This document shows positions 20,456 to 28,912 of a DNA stretch of 40,029 bases, piece after piece. Source of the DNA: Caldisericota bacterium. GTDB taxonomy: Bacteria; Caldisericota; Caldisericia; UBA6126. The number at the start of each line of letters is the position of its first letter. Within the stretch, counting starts at the first letter, position 1. The notes under the pieces are model-generated. The model ran no database searches. It saw only the letters and a list, made by a program, of their open reading frames with translations, and was not told the origin of the DNA. The stretch spans positions 1-40,029 of the forward strand of contig PXBT01000218.1 of NCBI GenBank assembly GCA_003566815.1, written 5' to 3'. The position numbers were made by a program, and so were the translations under genes.

Positions 20456-21658
20456 TTAATTATTTTTTGGAACAAAAACATCAACATAAGAAGAATAGTC
20501 ATCCTGCTTATTGCTTTGCTCCTGATTATTTTTCTGATCATTTGATTCTTCGGCAGGGGGAAGCAAGGATCTTCTGCTAAGCTTAATTCTTTTTTGTGAA
20601 GGCTCAATTTCAACTATTTCAGCTTCGATATCATCCCCCACTTCAACAACATCTTTTACAGCATTAATACGCTGGTTGCTTATTTGTGAGATATGAATAA
20701 AAGCACTAAAATCTCCATCAAGCTCAACGATGGCTCCAAATTCCAAATCTTTGACAACCTTGCCTTTAACAATTTGACCTACATGATATTTTTCATGAAT
20801 ACTTTCCCAGGGATCAGGTAAAGTACGCTTATAGCTCAGAGAAATTCTATTCCTATCGTCACTCAAACCAATCACGCGCACATTAATAGGTTGACCTTTC
20901 TTCAAAACATCAGAAGGTTTTTTGTTGCCTCCCCATGAAATTTCAGAAACATGTACCAACCCTTCAACATTATGTCCAATATCCACAAATGCTCCATAGT
21001 CAACAACATTGGTAACATTACCTTCAATAATTGAGCCAATTTCCAGTGTGGATAAAAGCTTATCCTTATTCTTGATGTGCTCTTCTTCTTCAACAATTTT
21101 ACTGGAAACGATAATTTTTTTTCTTCCTTTATCAAATTCCACGATTTTTGCTTTTATAGTAGTTCCCACATATTGATCAAGATTATCTGTTCGCTTCATG
21201 CTCACCAAAGAGCCTGGAAGAAACCCCTGAACGCCTTCAATGTCAACGATGAGTCCGCCTTTTACTCTTTCCACCACTTTCACATCAATAGGCTTAAGCT
21301 CGTTGTAAGTATTTTCGAGCTCATTAAATTGAATTTGATGGACAGCTCTTTTATTGGATAGAAAAACTCCACCTTTAGACTTGTCATCTCTGACTACTTT
21401 TACAGAAATTTCATCTCCAACGCTATATTGTTGATCCAAAGGAAGATTTGGGTCATGAATAACCTCTTCAATTGGAATAAAAACTTCACTTTTTTTGCCT
21501 ACATCCACTAAAAGACAGTCAGCATCAGCTTTTACAACTTTTACCGATACCACATCGCCTCTACGGTAAGCTTGCACAGGTCGGTCCGAACCAGACATGA
21601 TGGCTGTTTCAAATTCATCCATATCCTGGTCATTAACTTTTTCAACATACTCTTGCAT
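20456..21658 (-). CDS. rpsA: 30S ribosomal protein S1 (four S1 domains)
   Basis: 400 residues with four consecutive S1 RNA-binding domains at roughly 32-102, 118-184, 202-270 and 287-357. Domain three is the most typical (IIEGNVTNVVDYGAFVDIG, EGLVHVSEIS). An acidic 30-residue N-terminus precedes them and a Gln/Asn/Ser-rich tail ends the protein. Four-domain, ~400-residue S1 is the form seen in Firmicutes-like bacteria, against six domains in enterobacteria. It binds mRNA and helps load it on the ribosome. GGGGTGAAAA lies just before the ATG. In many such genomes rpsA sits next to ispH or cmk; here it does not. Confidence 0.93.
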   Translation of the reverse strand: MQEYVEKVNDQDMDEFETAIMSGSDRPVQAYRRGDVVSVKVVKADADCLLVDVGKKSEVFIPIEEVIHDPNLPLDQQYSVGDEISVKVVRDDKSKGGVFLSNKRAVHQIQFNELENTYNELKPIDVKVVERVKGGLIVDIEGVQGFLPGSLVSMKRTDNLDQYVGTTIKAKIVEFDKGRKKIIVSSKIVEEEEHIKNKDKLLSTLEIGSIIEGNVTNVVDYGAFVDIGHNVEGLVHVSEISWGGNKKPSDVLKKGQPINVRVIGLSDDRNRISLSYKRTLPDPWESIHEKYHVGQIVKGKVVKDLEFGAIVELDGDFSAFIHISQISNQRINAVKDVVEVGDDIEAEIVEIEPSQKRIKLSRRSLLPPAEESNDQKNNQEQSNKQDDYSSYVDVFVPKNN

Positions 21659-21698
21659 TTTTCACCCCAAAAACTAACATTATTAAAATCAATTTAAA

Positions 21699-21727
21699 AT
21701 TTTAACAAAAAACCAAAGCAGTGTAAA
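21699..21727 (-). promoter_or_regulatory. Promoter for rpsA
   Basis: On the minus strand TTTACA (21727-21722), 17 nt, TAAAAT (21704-21699), about 40 nt before the rpsA ATG. A second option, TTGTTA with TAATAA at 17 nt, overlaps it. No convincing promoter was seen for the divergent gene at 21841. Confidence 0.55.
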
Positions 21728-21840
21728 GATTCATAACAATAAAAAGCAACCCTTTGTGGAATTAAGTGTTCAAAATTAATTGATTTAGCATAAAAATTTA
21801 TTAATCTTTTAGTTGGTAATTGTTTGGGAGGTTAAAAGCA

Positions 21841-22359
21841 ATGAAGAATAATGATTGGAAAAAATTTTTTGCGTTATTTTGCTTGATTTCTTTAAGCTTA
21901 GTTATGATTCAATGTGCCTGGCTGCCTCTTCCTCCTGCTGAAAAAGATCTCCCTTTGCCTCAAAATGTCCGTGAAGAGCTCAGGATCAGAATTCCCATAG
22001 GAAGCCCGACAATTTACATCAACGGGGAAGAAACCACCCTCACCTTTCCCCCTGCCTATATCAATGAAAAAGGTGGAGCAATGATTCCTCTCCGATTTAT
22101 TTCAGAAGTTATTATTGCTGAAGTTGATTGGCTTCCCGAAACCAAAGAAATCAAAATTGAACGCAATGAAAAAGAAATTTTGATGCAAGTTAACCGTCCC
22201 TATGCTACTGTCAATGGAATGATAGTAGAATTATCCCATCCTGTAGAGATTAGAGAGGAAAGATCTTTTGTTTCATTAAGGTTTATTGCTCAACAATTTG
22301 ATTTTTTGACTGACTGGATACCTGAATCAAAAACCATTGAGCTCATCAAACCTTATTGA
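21841..22359 (+). CDS. Secreted protein with copper-amine-oxidase-like stalk domain
   Basis: 172 residues. A basic start (MKNNDWKK) and hydrophobic segment (residues 9-27) ending at VMIQC make a signal peptide; the Cys may be a lipobox, though MIQC is a poor fit. A proline-rich linker leads into one stalk-type domain of the copper amine oxidase N-terminal family: TIYINGEE, AYINEKGGAMIPLRFISE, VDWLPETKEIKI, then YATVNG, FVSLRFIAQQF and DWIPESKTIEL. Such domains are envelope binding or structural modules without the copper oxidase catalytic part. GGGAGG lies 12 nt before the ATG; a TTG start 7 codons upstream overlaps that site. It ends head-on against recG with no gap. Confidence 0.85.
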   Translation: MKNNDWKKFFALFCLISLSLVMIQCAWLPLPPAEKDLPLPQNVREELRIRIPIGSPTIYINGEETTLTFPPAYINEKGGAMIPLRFISEVIIAEVDWLPETKEIKIERNEKEILMQVNRPYATVNGMIVELSHPVEIREERSFVSLRFIAQQFDFLTDWIPESKTIELIKPY

Positions 22360-24705
22360 TCAGCCACTTTCTGTCATATCTTCTGCTGGGCTTCGCCTTC
22401 CCCTGAAAGCTAACTCTTTCGAAAAAAGCAAAGCTTGGTTTTCTTGCTTTACCAAAGCAGTGGCATAGTTTTTTGCTTTTTCAAGCCATCTTCCATCTTT
22501 TTCCAATTGAATTACAGACTGCATTATATAGCCACTCTGTTGAGCGCCCCATAATTCACCTGGCCCTCTTTGCTCCAGATCTTTTTCTGCTACTACAAAT
22601 CCTGACAAAGAAGCTTCAAGAACTTTTAGGCGATAGATATTTTCTTTATTCTTAACTAACAAGTAACAATATGCTTGCTGTGATTTTCTCCCTATTCTGC
22701 CTCTGAGCTGATGAAGCTGAGCTAAACCAAAACGATCAGCATTTTCAATAATCATTATATTGGCATCAGGTATATCAATGCCTACCTCAATGACGGTAGT
22801 TGATACAAGGATATGACCTTTGGGTGAGGCAAATTGACTCATTATGCTCTCTTTTTCCTTAGCATTCATTTTTCCATGCAAGAGCAAAACCGTAAAGCCT
22901 TCAAAGGCTTTTTTTAACTCTTCATGTCTGGCTATAGAGCTGGATAAATCCATCTTCTCCGATTCATCAATCAATGGGCAAACTACAAACACTTTGCCCC
23001 CTTTTTGGAGCTGATCCTTAACAAAAGCATACAATCGAGGAAGATGTTGATATAGCAGTAATGATGTTTTTATTTTCTTCTCCCCCAAAGGCATTTCGTT
23101 GATCAATGAAACATCCAGATCTCCATATCGAGTCAAAGCAAGAGTTCTTGGAATGGGTGTTGCACTCATCACAAGCAAATGTGGTATTTTTCCTTTTTTT
23201 CTCAGCTCCAGTCGTTGCCTGACTCCAAAGCGATGCTGTTCATCAACCACCACCTGACCTAGTGAATGAAAATTTACTCCATGTTGTATTAAAGCATGTG
23301 TTCCCACCAATAGATTGACTTTGCCCTCACTCAAAGCATGCAATATTCTTTTTCTTTCTTTTTCCCGCGTGTCACTAATCAAAAGTTCAATTTGAATGTC
23401 AAGAGAAGAAAAGATTTTTTTAAAATTCTCAAAGCATTGTCGAGCAAGAATTTCGGTGGGAGCCATAAAAGCTGACTGAAAATGATTTAGATAAGCCAAA
23501 TAGAGACTGAATCCTGCTACGGTAGTTTTACCTGAACCTACATCACCATGAATCAATCGATTCATTGGATATGCCTGCCCCAAATCCTGGACAATTTCAC
23601 TGATTACCTTTTTCTGAGCATTAGTTAAAGGGTAGGGAAGCAATTTTTCAAAATCAGCTTCTACATCTCGAGGAATATCAAAACGATATGCAGGATTCTT
23701 TTGAAGCAACTCTTTTTTTTGACTCAATGAAAATTGGCCCAGCAGAAATTCTTCAAAAGCTAATCTTTGCCTTGATTTCTCCAATTGCTCCCTGTTGTCA
23801 GGAAAATGCATTTGGAGTATAGCCTCTTTTCTTTCAGGCAATTTTTCTTCTGCTAAAATTTCATGGGGAATAAAGTCATATATAGCCTGGGTATGATCAT
23901 TTAAAACCTGGTGCATCACTGTTCTCAAAACTTTCGGATACAAACCTTCTGTACTGCGATATACAGGAGCAATTCTTGCAGTATGAATAGTAGTATTGAT
24001 GCGCTCATCCATCCATTCATACTCAGGGTTGTCAATTTGAATTTCCTGAAACTGTCTTGAAACTTTCCCTGAAATCATAAGATCCTGACCCATACGAGAT
24101 TCAAAGTATTTTTTTTGGTACGCTTGATTAAAAATAATCATATTTATACAGCCCGTGTTATCTCTTGCCATCACTTTTAAAATATGGAGTCTTCCTTTTT
24201 TTATTTCATGGGTACCAATTACTTTGCCCATAAATGATTGCTGTTCGCCATGAACTGCATAGGCCATAGGTATCATTTTGGAGCGATCTATATAATCTCT
24301 GGGAAAAAAATGGATCAGGTCCCATAAATTGTTTAGTCCCATCTTTTTGAGCAATTGCTCTTTTTTTGGACCTATGCCTTTGACATATCGCAAAGGCTTG
24401 CTCAAAACAGCCTGACACTCTTCAAAATTAATAGGTTGCAGCAATTGATTGTTGATAGATTGAATTTGATGAGAAATATTTAACAATGTTTTTTCTTGCG
24501 GGAATTTTTCATACTCATCAAGTGCAATTAGTAAAAGCTTCAGCAAAGATTTAATTTTTTCTCTTTGCTCCTGTAAATATATTTTTTTTATTTTATCTTT
24601 CGCATAGTTTGTATACCCACCTTTGACACTTTGATTGGTATATCCTTTTTTTGCTTCGTAGGGAAGTGGAGCAGAAATTTGTTTTAATGCTCTTATCAAA
24701 TCCAT
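22360..24705 (-). CDS. recG: ATP-dependent DNA helicase RecG
   Basis: Reverses and remodels stalled replication forks and branched DNA. 781 residues. The N-terminal helical extension (about 1-95) is of the Firmicutes type. Then come the wedge/OB domain (LRYVKGIGPKKEQLLKKMG, FFPRDYIDRS), helicase motifs MTNAQKKVI-type region, Walker A HGDVGSGKTTVAG, MAPTEILARQ, VVDEQHRFGVRQR and MSATPIPRTLALT. The C-terminal half carries STTVIEVGIDIPDA and QLRGRIGRKSQQAYCYLL. It starts 4 nt after the murI-like stop, so it belongs to that operon. Its TGA and the TGA of the opposing gene together make the palindrome TGATCA, leaving no room for a terminator. Confidence 0.95.
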   Translation of the reverse strand: MDLIRALKQISAPLPYEAKKGYTNQSVKGGYTNYAKDKIKKIYLQEQREKIKSLLKLLLIALDEYEKFPQEKTLLNISHQIQSINNQLLQPINFEECQAVLSKPLRYVKGIGPKKEQLLKKMGLNNLWDLIHFFPRDYIDRSKMIPMAYAVHGEQQSFMGKVIGTHEIKKGRLHILKVMARDNTGCINMIIFNQAYQKKYFESRMGQDLMISGKVSRQFQEIQIDNPEYEWMDERINTTIHTARIAPVYRSTEGLYPKVLRTVMHQVLNDHTQAIYDFIPHEILAEEKLPERKEAILQMHFPDNREQLEKSRQRLAFEEFLLGQFSLSQKKELLQKNPAYRFDIPRDVEADFEKLLPYPLTNAQKKVISEIVQDLGQAYPMNRLIHGDVGSGKTTVAGFSLYLAYLNHFQSAFMAPTEILARQCFENFKKIFSSLDIQIELLISDTREKERKRILHALSEGKVNLLVGTHALIQHGVNFHSLGQVVVDEQHRFGVRQRLELRKKGKIPHLLVMSATPIPRTLALTRYGDLDVSLINEMPLGEKKIKTSLLLYQHLPRLYAFVKDQLQKGGKVFVVCPLIDESEKMDLSSSIARHEELKKAFEGFTVLLLHGKMNAKEKESIMSQFASPKGHILVSTTVIEVGIDIPDANIMIIENADRFGLAQLHQLRGRIGRKSQQAYCYLLVKNKENIYRLKVLEASLSGFVVAEKDLEQRGPGELWGAQQSGYIMQSVIQLEKDGRWLEKAKNYATALVKQENQALLFSKELAFRGRRSPAEDMTESG

Positions 24706-24709
24706 ATGA

Positions 24710-25507
24710 TCAATAATCTAACAAAACTTGCTGAACATTGTTTTTAGAAACATCCATTAATAGTAGTTGTTTAATTTTTTGAGATAACAGGCAAGATGAA
24801 CCGGAAGTAAAAAAAACATCTTCTTTTTGGTCTATTTTTTGGGACATTGAGCTACGGTGTAAAAGATACAATCGTTGCGTCTGTTTGGCCACTCCCTCAG
24901 AAGGATCAAATATCTTGAACTTACCTGGATATAGTTCTTCAATCCAGGGCTTTAAAAAAATAAAGTGAGTTGAGCCCAACACCAAAGCATCCACACCTTT
25001 TTCCAGCAAAGGGTCCAGAATTTGAGCTAAATAACGAATTGATGAAGGATCGGACTGCAACTGCTCTTCACTAATTTTTACCAGACGAGAAGATCGAATG
25101 GTATACACCTCTGCTCCATTTGCATGAGAAGACACCAAGTGATGAAATGCGCCTCCTCTGGCTGCTGTTTGAGTAAGAAGAACAGCAGTTTTTTTATTCA
25201 TTGAATACAGGCAAGCAGGCTTAACCGCTGGAACAGTCCCGACAAAAGGCACCTGAAATGATTCTCTTAAATGCTTTATGGCTGCAATAGTAGCTGTATT
25301 GCAAGCAACCACAATAATATTGGCGCCTTGAGATATTAGAAATGAGCTGATCAAAGATGAAAAGGATTTGATTTGATGAACTGTTTTTTCTCCATAGGGA
25401 AAATGAGCATGGTCAGCAAAATATAGGCATGATGCTTCAGGCATAAGTTTTTTTATGGCCCAATAGATTGAGAGTCCTACTGTGCCAGAATCAAATATCC
25501 CTATCAT
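24710..25507 (-). CDS. Glutamate racemase family protein lacking the second catalytic cysteine
   Basis: 265 residues of the Asp/Glu racemase fold. The N-terminal DSGTVGLS (usually DSGVGGLS), HFPYGEKT and VVACNTAT (Cys69, first catalytic cysteine) fit MurI. The second catalytic motif, normally GCTHYP, reads GSTHFI, with Ser179 (codon TCA) instead of Cys; His181 is kept. The usual VACPLFVPLVE stretch is also replaced (YTIRSSRLVKISEE), as is TxxTVRSGAY (TQTAARGGAF). Two-base racemisation needs both cysteines, so normal MurI activity is doubtful; a related isomerase, a one-cysteine enzyme like arylmalonate decarboxylase, or a slow racemase are alternatives. Its ATG overlaps the stop of the upstream amino-acid dehydrogenase gene by 4 nt, tying it to that complex, not to cell-wall genes. 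Confidence 0.85.
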   Translation of the reverse strand: MIGIFDSGTVGLSIYWAIKKLMPEASCLYFADHAHFPYGEKTVHQIKSFSSLISSFLISQGANIIVVACNTATIAAIKHLRESFQVPFVGTVPAVKPACLYSMNKKTAVLLTQTAARGGAFHHLVSSHANGAEVYTIRSSRLVKISEEQLQSDPSSIRYLAQILDPLLEKGVDALVLGSTHFIFLKPWIEELYPGKFKIFDPSEGVAKQTQRLYLLHRSSMSQKIDQKEDVFFTSGSSCLLSQKIKQLLLMDVSKNNVQQVLLDY

Positions 25508-26658
25508 ACCACACTGGGTTCAATAAAAAGCTCGCCTCGTTCAAAGCGGTCAAGATCTAATTTTGTTTTTACCTCAGGAATATCCAGCTCCTCTTTCGTA
25601 ATCATTTGAGCAATAAGTACTGATGTCATCGGAGCTATCATAAAGCCATGACCTGAAAAACCACAAGCCATATAAAAACCATTTAATGTGCTGGCTTCCC
25701 CAATGATAGGAGTTTTGTCGGGAGACATATTGTACAGCCCGGACCATTGGCGAATCATACGAGCATTTTTTAATGGAGGTAGTACACGGGTTACAAGGCT
25801 GGAACATTTTTTTGCAAAAGCTAAGGAATGCTCCATATTGTACCCCTTCATCTCGTTGGGATCGCCTATGCCCATAATGATAGCACCATTGGGCTCCTGC
25901 TGGGTATAAAAGTTATGATAAAAAGACATCACCATTGGCTTGAAAAGAGGCTCATAAGGCTCCGTAATAAGTATTTGGTGACGCTCGGAATAAGTGGGTA
26001 TATTTATGCCCACCATTTCACCAATTGATTGCGACCATCCACCTGCTGCATTTACTACTATTTCGCATGCAATATCTCCTTTGTCCGTCGAAACTTTCTT
26101 AATAGAATCCTTTTCGGTGCTAATACCAAGCACTTTGGTGTGACAGTGGATATCGACGCCAAGTCGTTGAGCTGCTCGTGCATATGCAAAATTTACATGA
26201 AAGGGATTAAGGTGCCCATCTTTTTGATGAAATGTAGCTGCCAGGAGACCATGGGTATTTATAATAGGAACAATGCTCCTTGCTTCATCCGGTTGAACCC
26301 ATTGTACATCCAATCCAAATTGACGCTGAAGAGCAATATTTATCTTAAATTGTTCCACTTGTTTCTCAGTATATGCTGGCATAAAATACCCAGTTTGCTC
26401 AAATTCGAGATCGTATGGATATTCAAGCTCTTCCTGTAAAATTTCAAACCTCTTTACTGATCCAATGGATAACTTGAGGTTCATTTCTGTGCCCCACTGT
26501 TGCCTGACTCCTGCTCCACATCTGCCGGTAGCTCCTGAAGCCAGAGAATTTTTTTCCAGCAAAACAATGTCTTTTACCTTTCTTTTTGCTAACTCATAAG
26601 CAATAGCGCAACCTATAACCCCTCCGCCTATAATAACAACCTGGGCTTTATTCTTCAT
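25504..26658 (-). CDS. FAD-dependent amino-acid dehydrogenase, catalytic subunit (DadA/HcnC/sarcosine oxidase beta-like)
   Basis: 384 residues. N-terminal FAD-binding Rossmann motif VVIIGGGVIGCAIAYELAKR, then LLEKNSLASGATGRCGAGVRQQW of the DAO family, and the C-terminal FAD site (MSPDKTPIIGE, FYMACGFSGHGFMIAP). This family oxidises the C-N bond of glycine, sarcosine, proline, hydroxyproline or D-amino acids. With the partner subunits upstream it should form a dehydrogenase like the hydrogen cyanide synthase (HcnABC), D-hydroxyproline dehydrogenase (LhpBEF) or archaeal dye-linked L-proline dehydrogenase complexes. The substrate cannot be read from sequence; proline, hydroxyproline or a D-amino acid are candidates. 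GGAGAA lies before the ATG, which overlaps the preceding BFD gene by 11 nt. Confidence 0.88.
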   Translation of the reverse strand: MKNKAQVVIIGGGVIGCAIAYELAKRKVKDIVLLEKNSLASGATGRCGAGVRQQWGTEMNLKLSIGSVKRFEILQEELEYPYDLEFEQTGYFMPAYTEKQVEQFKINIALQRQFGLDVQWVQPDEARSIVPIINTHGLLAATFHQKDGHLNPFHVNFAYARAAQRLGVDIHCHTKVLGISTEKDSIKKVSTDKGDIACEIVVNAAGGWSQSIGEMVGINIPTYSERHQILITEPYEPLFKPMVMSFYHNFYTQQEPNGAIIMGIGDPNEMKGYNMEHSLAFAKKCSSLVTRVLPPLKNARMIRQWSGLYNMSPDKTPIIGEASTLNGFYMACGFSGHGFMIAPMTSVLIAQMITKEELDIPEVKTKLDLDRFERGELFIEPSVV

Positions 26659-26935
26659 TGAAATTCTCCTCAGTTAACAAGTCCAAAGGTATAGCAACCG
26701 CTGGAGGGCGATAGCGAGACTCTTTGACTTTATCTACCGTAATATTCATTTTTCCGGCAACCATTCCCATGATCAAATTTCTGCAGGTTTTACCCTGACA
26801 TTGTCCCATTCCTGCTCTTGATAAACGCTTGATATCATCCATATCCACAATCCCCTGATTTAATAAATCTTCAATCTCTTTCAGTGTGACATCAGCGCAT
26901 CGGCAAACAATTATTTTTTCCGGATTATCCTTCAT
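26648..26935 (-). CDS. BFD-like 2Fe-2S protein, small subunit of the dehydrogenase complex
   Basis: 95 residues. The bacterioferritin-associated-ferredoxin type motif is complete: CRC near residue 11 and CQGKTC near 47, separated by a helical stretch (ADVTLKEIEDLL). In HcnB-type proteins this domain is fused to the C-terminus of the NAD(P)/FAD subunit; here it is a separate gene, as in the gamma or delta subunits of archaeal dye-linked proline dehydrogenases. The ATG sits inside the ferredoxin gene (11-nt overlap) with AGGTGG 6 nt upstream. The C-terminal ~25 residues (proline-rich, then acidic) are outside the domain. Confidence 0.87.
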   Translation of the reverse strand: MKDNPEKIIVCRCADVTLKEIEDLLNQGIVDMDDIKRLSRAGMGQCQGKTCRNLIMGMVAGKMNITVDKVKESRYRPPAVAIPLDLLTEENFNEE

Positions 26936-27422
26936 TATTGACCACCTTGATATTTCTTGCAGTTTTATAGAGGGCTTTGGGTATTTCAACCCACACTATA
27001 TAGGTTTTTGGATTGTTCTTAAAAGATTGCACTTTGATCACTTTGCCTTTTCCAACCACTTTCCCGCTTCGATCATACAGATCCACTTCATCGTCTTTTT
27101 CTGGAAGAGGAAGCATTTCGTAAGGTATTTTGATCAGACTGGTAGTATCAGTGTAATGGTAATCAAGGATATAAATTGCCAACCCTGGACAATAAGCCAT
27201 ACATATGCTGCACCCATTGCACTTTGAATGGTCTATAACAGGAGAGTCAGTCATTTTTTCAAAAGGTAAAATTGCTGTTCTTGGGCATGCATCCTGACAA
27301 GGATTGCAAGGTATTAGCTGTACACATTCAATGATAGCAACAGGCCCTTCTTCAATTCTTTCCTTATCTGGAAATATTTCATTCAACTCTTCTTCTGATA
27401 AATAGCCTGTTTTCTGATACAT
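26925..27422 (-). CDS. 4Fe-4S ferredoxin-type subunit of the dehydrogenase complex
   Basis: 165 residues. Cysteines group as CNPCQDACP near residue 39 and CNGCSICMAYCP near 69, a typical bacterial two-cluster ferredoxin domain, although the first group is rearranged (an extra Cys in IIECVQ). The C-terminal 80 residues hold no cysteine and form a beta-rich domain (YDRSGKVVGKGKVIKVQ) that resembles the extra domain of the ferredoxin subunit in archaeal dye-linked proline dehydrogenase. It probably links the flavin subunits to an external electron acceptor. The ATG overlaps the previous stop by one base (TAATG). Confidence 0.87.
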   Translation of the reverse strand: MYQKTGYLSEEELNEIFPDKERIEEGPVAIIECVQLIPCNPCQDACPRTAILPFEKMTDSPVIDHSKCNGCSICMAYCPGLAIYILDYHYTDTTSLIKIPYEMLPLPEKDDEVDLYDRSGKVVGKGKVIKVQSFKNNPKTYIVWVEIPKALYKTARNIKVVNNEG

Positions 27423-28510
27423 TACCTTGCCTCCACTTTCGCAAGGCCTGATCTAATTTTTTCACCCACAGGACCGTAGCGAATTTCTTTCAGATATTCT
27501 AAAGAATGAACACACTTTTTTTCAATTGCTGCATTCCAGGAGCCCAAATTTTTCAGCGCACCTATGGCTGCTATTGTGCCTTCAAGCATAGCTGAGCTTG
27601 CTTCCTCTACCCCCGCAACATCTCCAGCAACAAATACTCCCCTGACTGAAGTTTCCATCCATTGATTTCTGGCAGGAACTGAACCCCCAAGCTCAGGAAC
27701 AAAGTTCATATCACATCCCATTTGCCAAAGAAGTTCTGACATAGGCACAAGCCCCACCGCCAAACACAATACATCGCAAGATTCAGTGAAAACGCTATCA
27801 GAGATTTTTTTCCATGAATTATCAACTTTTACCAGTTCCACTGCCTCAAGTGTTGTTTTTCCTATAGCTCGATGAATGGTATGTTGTGTATAAATTGGAA
27901 CCCCCATTCTCCTAATTTTAGCCGCATGCACAAAATACCCTCCAATATGAGGAGCTGCATCGATAATGCATTTTACATTGGCGCCGGCTTGAAGCAGTTG
28001 ATATGAAACAATGAGCCCAATATTTCCAGAACCCACCATGATTATTTCTGTTCCTGGGAGTACTCCATACATGTTCATCAAAGTTTGCACAGCACCAGCT
28101 CCAAAAATACCTGGCAAATCATTATTTTCAAACAATAAACTTTTTTCTGAAGCGCCAGTGGCTATAATGATTTGATCAAAGGAAATCTCGTAAAGCTCTT
28201 TTTCATCTTTCATGGCTAATAATATTTTTTCTTCAGGATAATATCCTGTAGCTGTAGTATCTGTAAAAACAGAAACATTTGGGTAAGAATTGAGTTCATT
28301 TTGAAAAATTTTAGCTATATCCAACCCTCTTGTGCCAGCATATTGATCTCTTGAGCCAAAAAACATATGAGTCTGCTTTAATAGTTGCCCTCCCAAAAAA
28401 GGGTCTCTTTCAATAATGAGTGTTTTTTTTCCTGCATTTCCCAGGATATTTCCTGCACAAAGACCTGCCGGGCCAGCTCCAATTATAACTACATCGAAAA
28501 AATGCTTCAT
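27422..28510 (-). CDS. NAD(P)/FAD-dependent oxidoreductase subunit (HcnB/LhpE-like, without BFD domain)
   Basis: 362 residues. Two dinucleotide-binding motifs: VVIIGAGPAGLCAGNILG at the N-terminus (FAD) and IIMVGSGNIGLIVSYQLLQAG in the middle (NAD(P) or second ADP group). The GVFVAGDVAGVEEASSAMLEG motif closes the FAD site. It is shorter than fused HcnB homologues because their C-terminal BFD domain is encoded apart at 26648-26935. Expected role: second flavin centre and possible NAD(H) site of the amino-acid dehydrogenase complex. The ATG (MKHFFDVV) follows GGGG by 8 nt and lies one base after the preceding stop; a TTG nine codons earlier is less likely. Confidence 0.9.
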   Translation of the reverse strand: MKHFFDVVIIGAGPAGLCAGNILGNAGKKTLIIERDPFLGGQLLKQTHMFFGSRDQYAGTRGLDIAKIFQNELNSYPNVSVFTDTTATGYYPEEKILLAMKDEKELYEISFDQIIIATGASEKSLLFENNDLPGIFGAGAVQTLMNMYGVLPGTEIIMVGSGNIGLIVSYQLLQAGANVKCIIDAAPHIGGYFVHAAKIRRMGVPIYTQHTIHRAIGKTTLEAVELVKVDNSWKKISDSVFTESCDVLCLAVGLVPMSELLWQMGCDMNFVPELGGSVPARNQWMETSVRGVFVAGDVAGVEEASSAMLEGTIAAIGALKNLGSWNAAIEKKCVHSLEYLKEIRYGPVGEKIRSGLAKVEAR

Positions 28511-28511
28511 A

Positions 28512-28808
28512 TCATTTTCCCCATTTCTGCAATTCAACTTTCATTCCCTCTCTGACTTGACGGGTACAGGTGCGTACATTAAGCTGATCATCCACTTTCA
28601 TCAAGCAGGATGAGCAGTTGCCGATACAACAAAAAATGCCTCTGGGGCGCTTATATTTTAAACTTTTTGACAACTCAAAGTAGCCTCTGGCATATAAAGC
28701 TACAGCTATGGGCTCATCTTCATACCCCTCGACTTCTTTTCCTTCAAAAAAAAATTTAACTTTTTTTCCTTTTTCATAGGTTATAATTGGATGATCTTGT
28801 ATTCGCAT
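28512..28808 (-). CDS. 2Fe-2S ferredoxin-fold small subunit (HcnA/LhpF/SoxA N-terminal type)
   Basis: 98 residues. A beta-grasp 2Fe-2S domain: VKFFFEGKEVEGYEDEPIA, then cysteines CCIGNCSSCLMKVD and VRTC. Family members (HcnA, LhpF, the N-terminal part of sarcosine oxidase alpha) deliver electrons between the flavin subunits. First gene of the operon. The ATG has GGGGG about 11 nt upstream; a TTG eight codons earlier starts inside that ribosome site, so the ATG is preferred. Confidence 0.88.
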   Translation of the reverse strand: MRIQDHPIITYEKGKKVKFFFEGKEVEGYEDEPIAVALYARGYFELSKSLKYKRPRGIFCCIGNCSSCLMKVDDQLNVRTCTRQVREGMKVELQKWGK

Positions 28809-28856
28809 CTTCTCGACTGCCCCCTTCTCCAAATTAGTATCAATTTCAACAGTTAT

Positions 28857-28885
28857 ATTTTATGCACGTCAGTCTTTTTTTCTAA
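28857..28885 (-). promoter_or_regulatory. Promoter for the amino-acid dehydrogenase operon
   Basis: On the minus strand TTAGAA (28885-28880), 17 nt, TAAAAT (28862-28857), about 50 nt before the first ATG. The operon then reads to recG without an internal terminator. Confidence 0.5.
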
Positions 28886-28912
28886 TAGTGTTTTTGCATA
28901 CAATAATACAAA

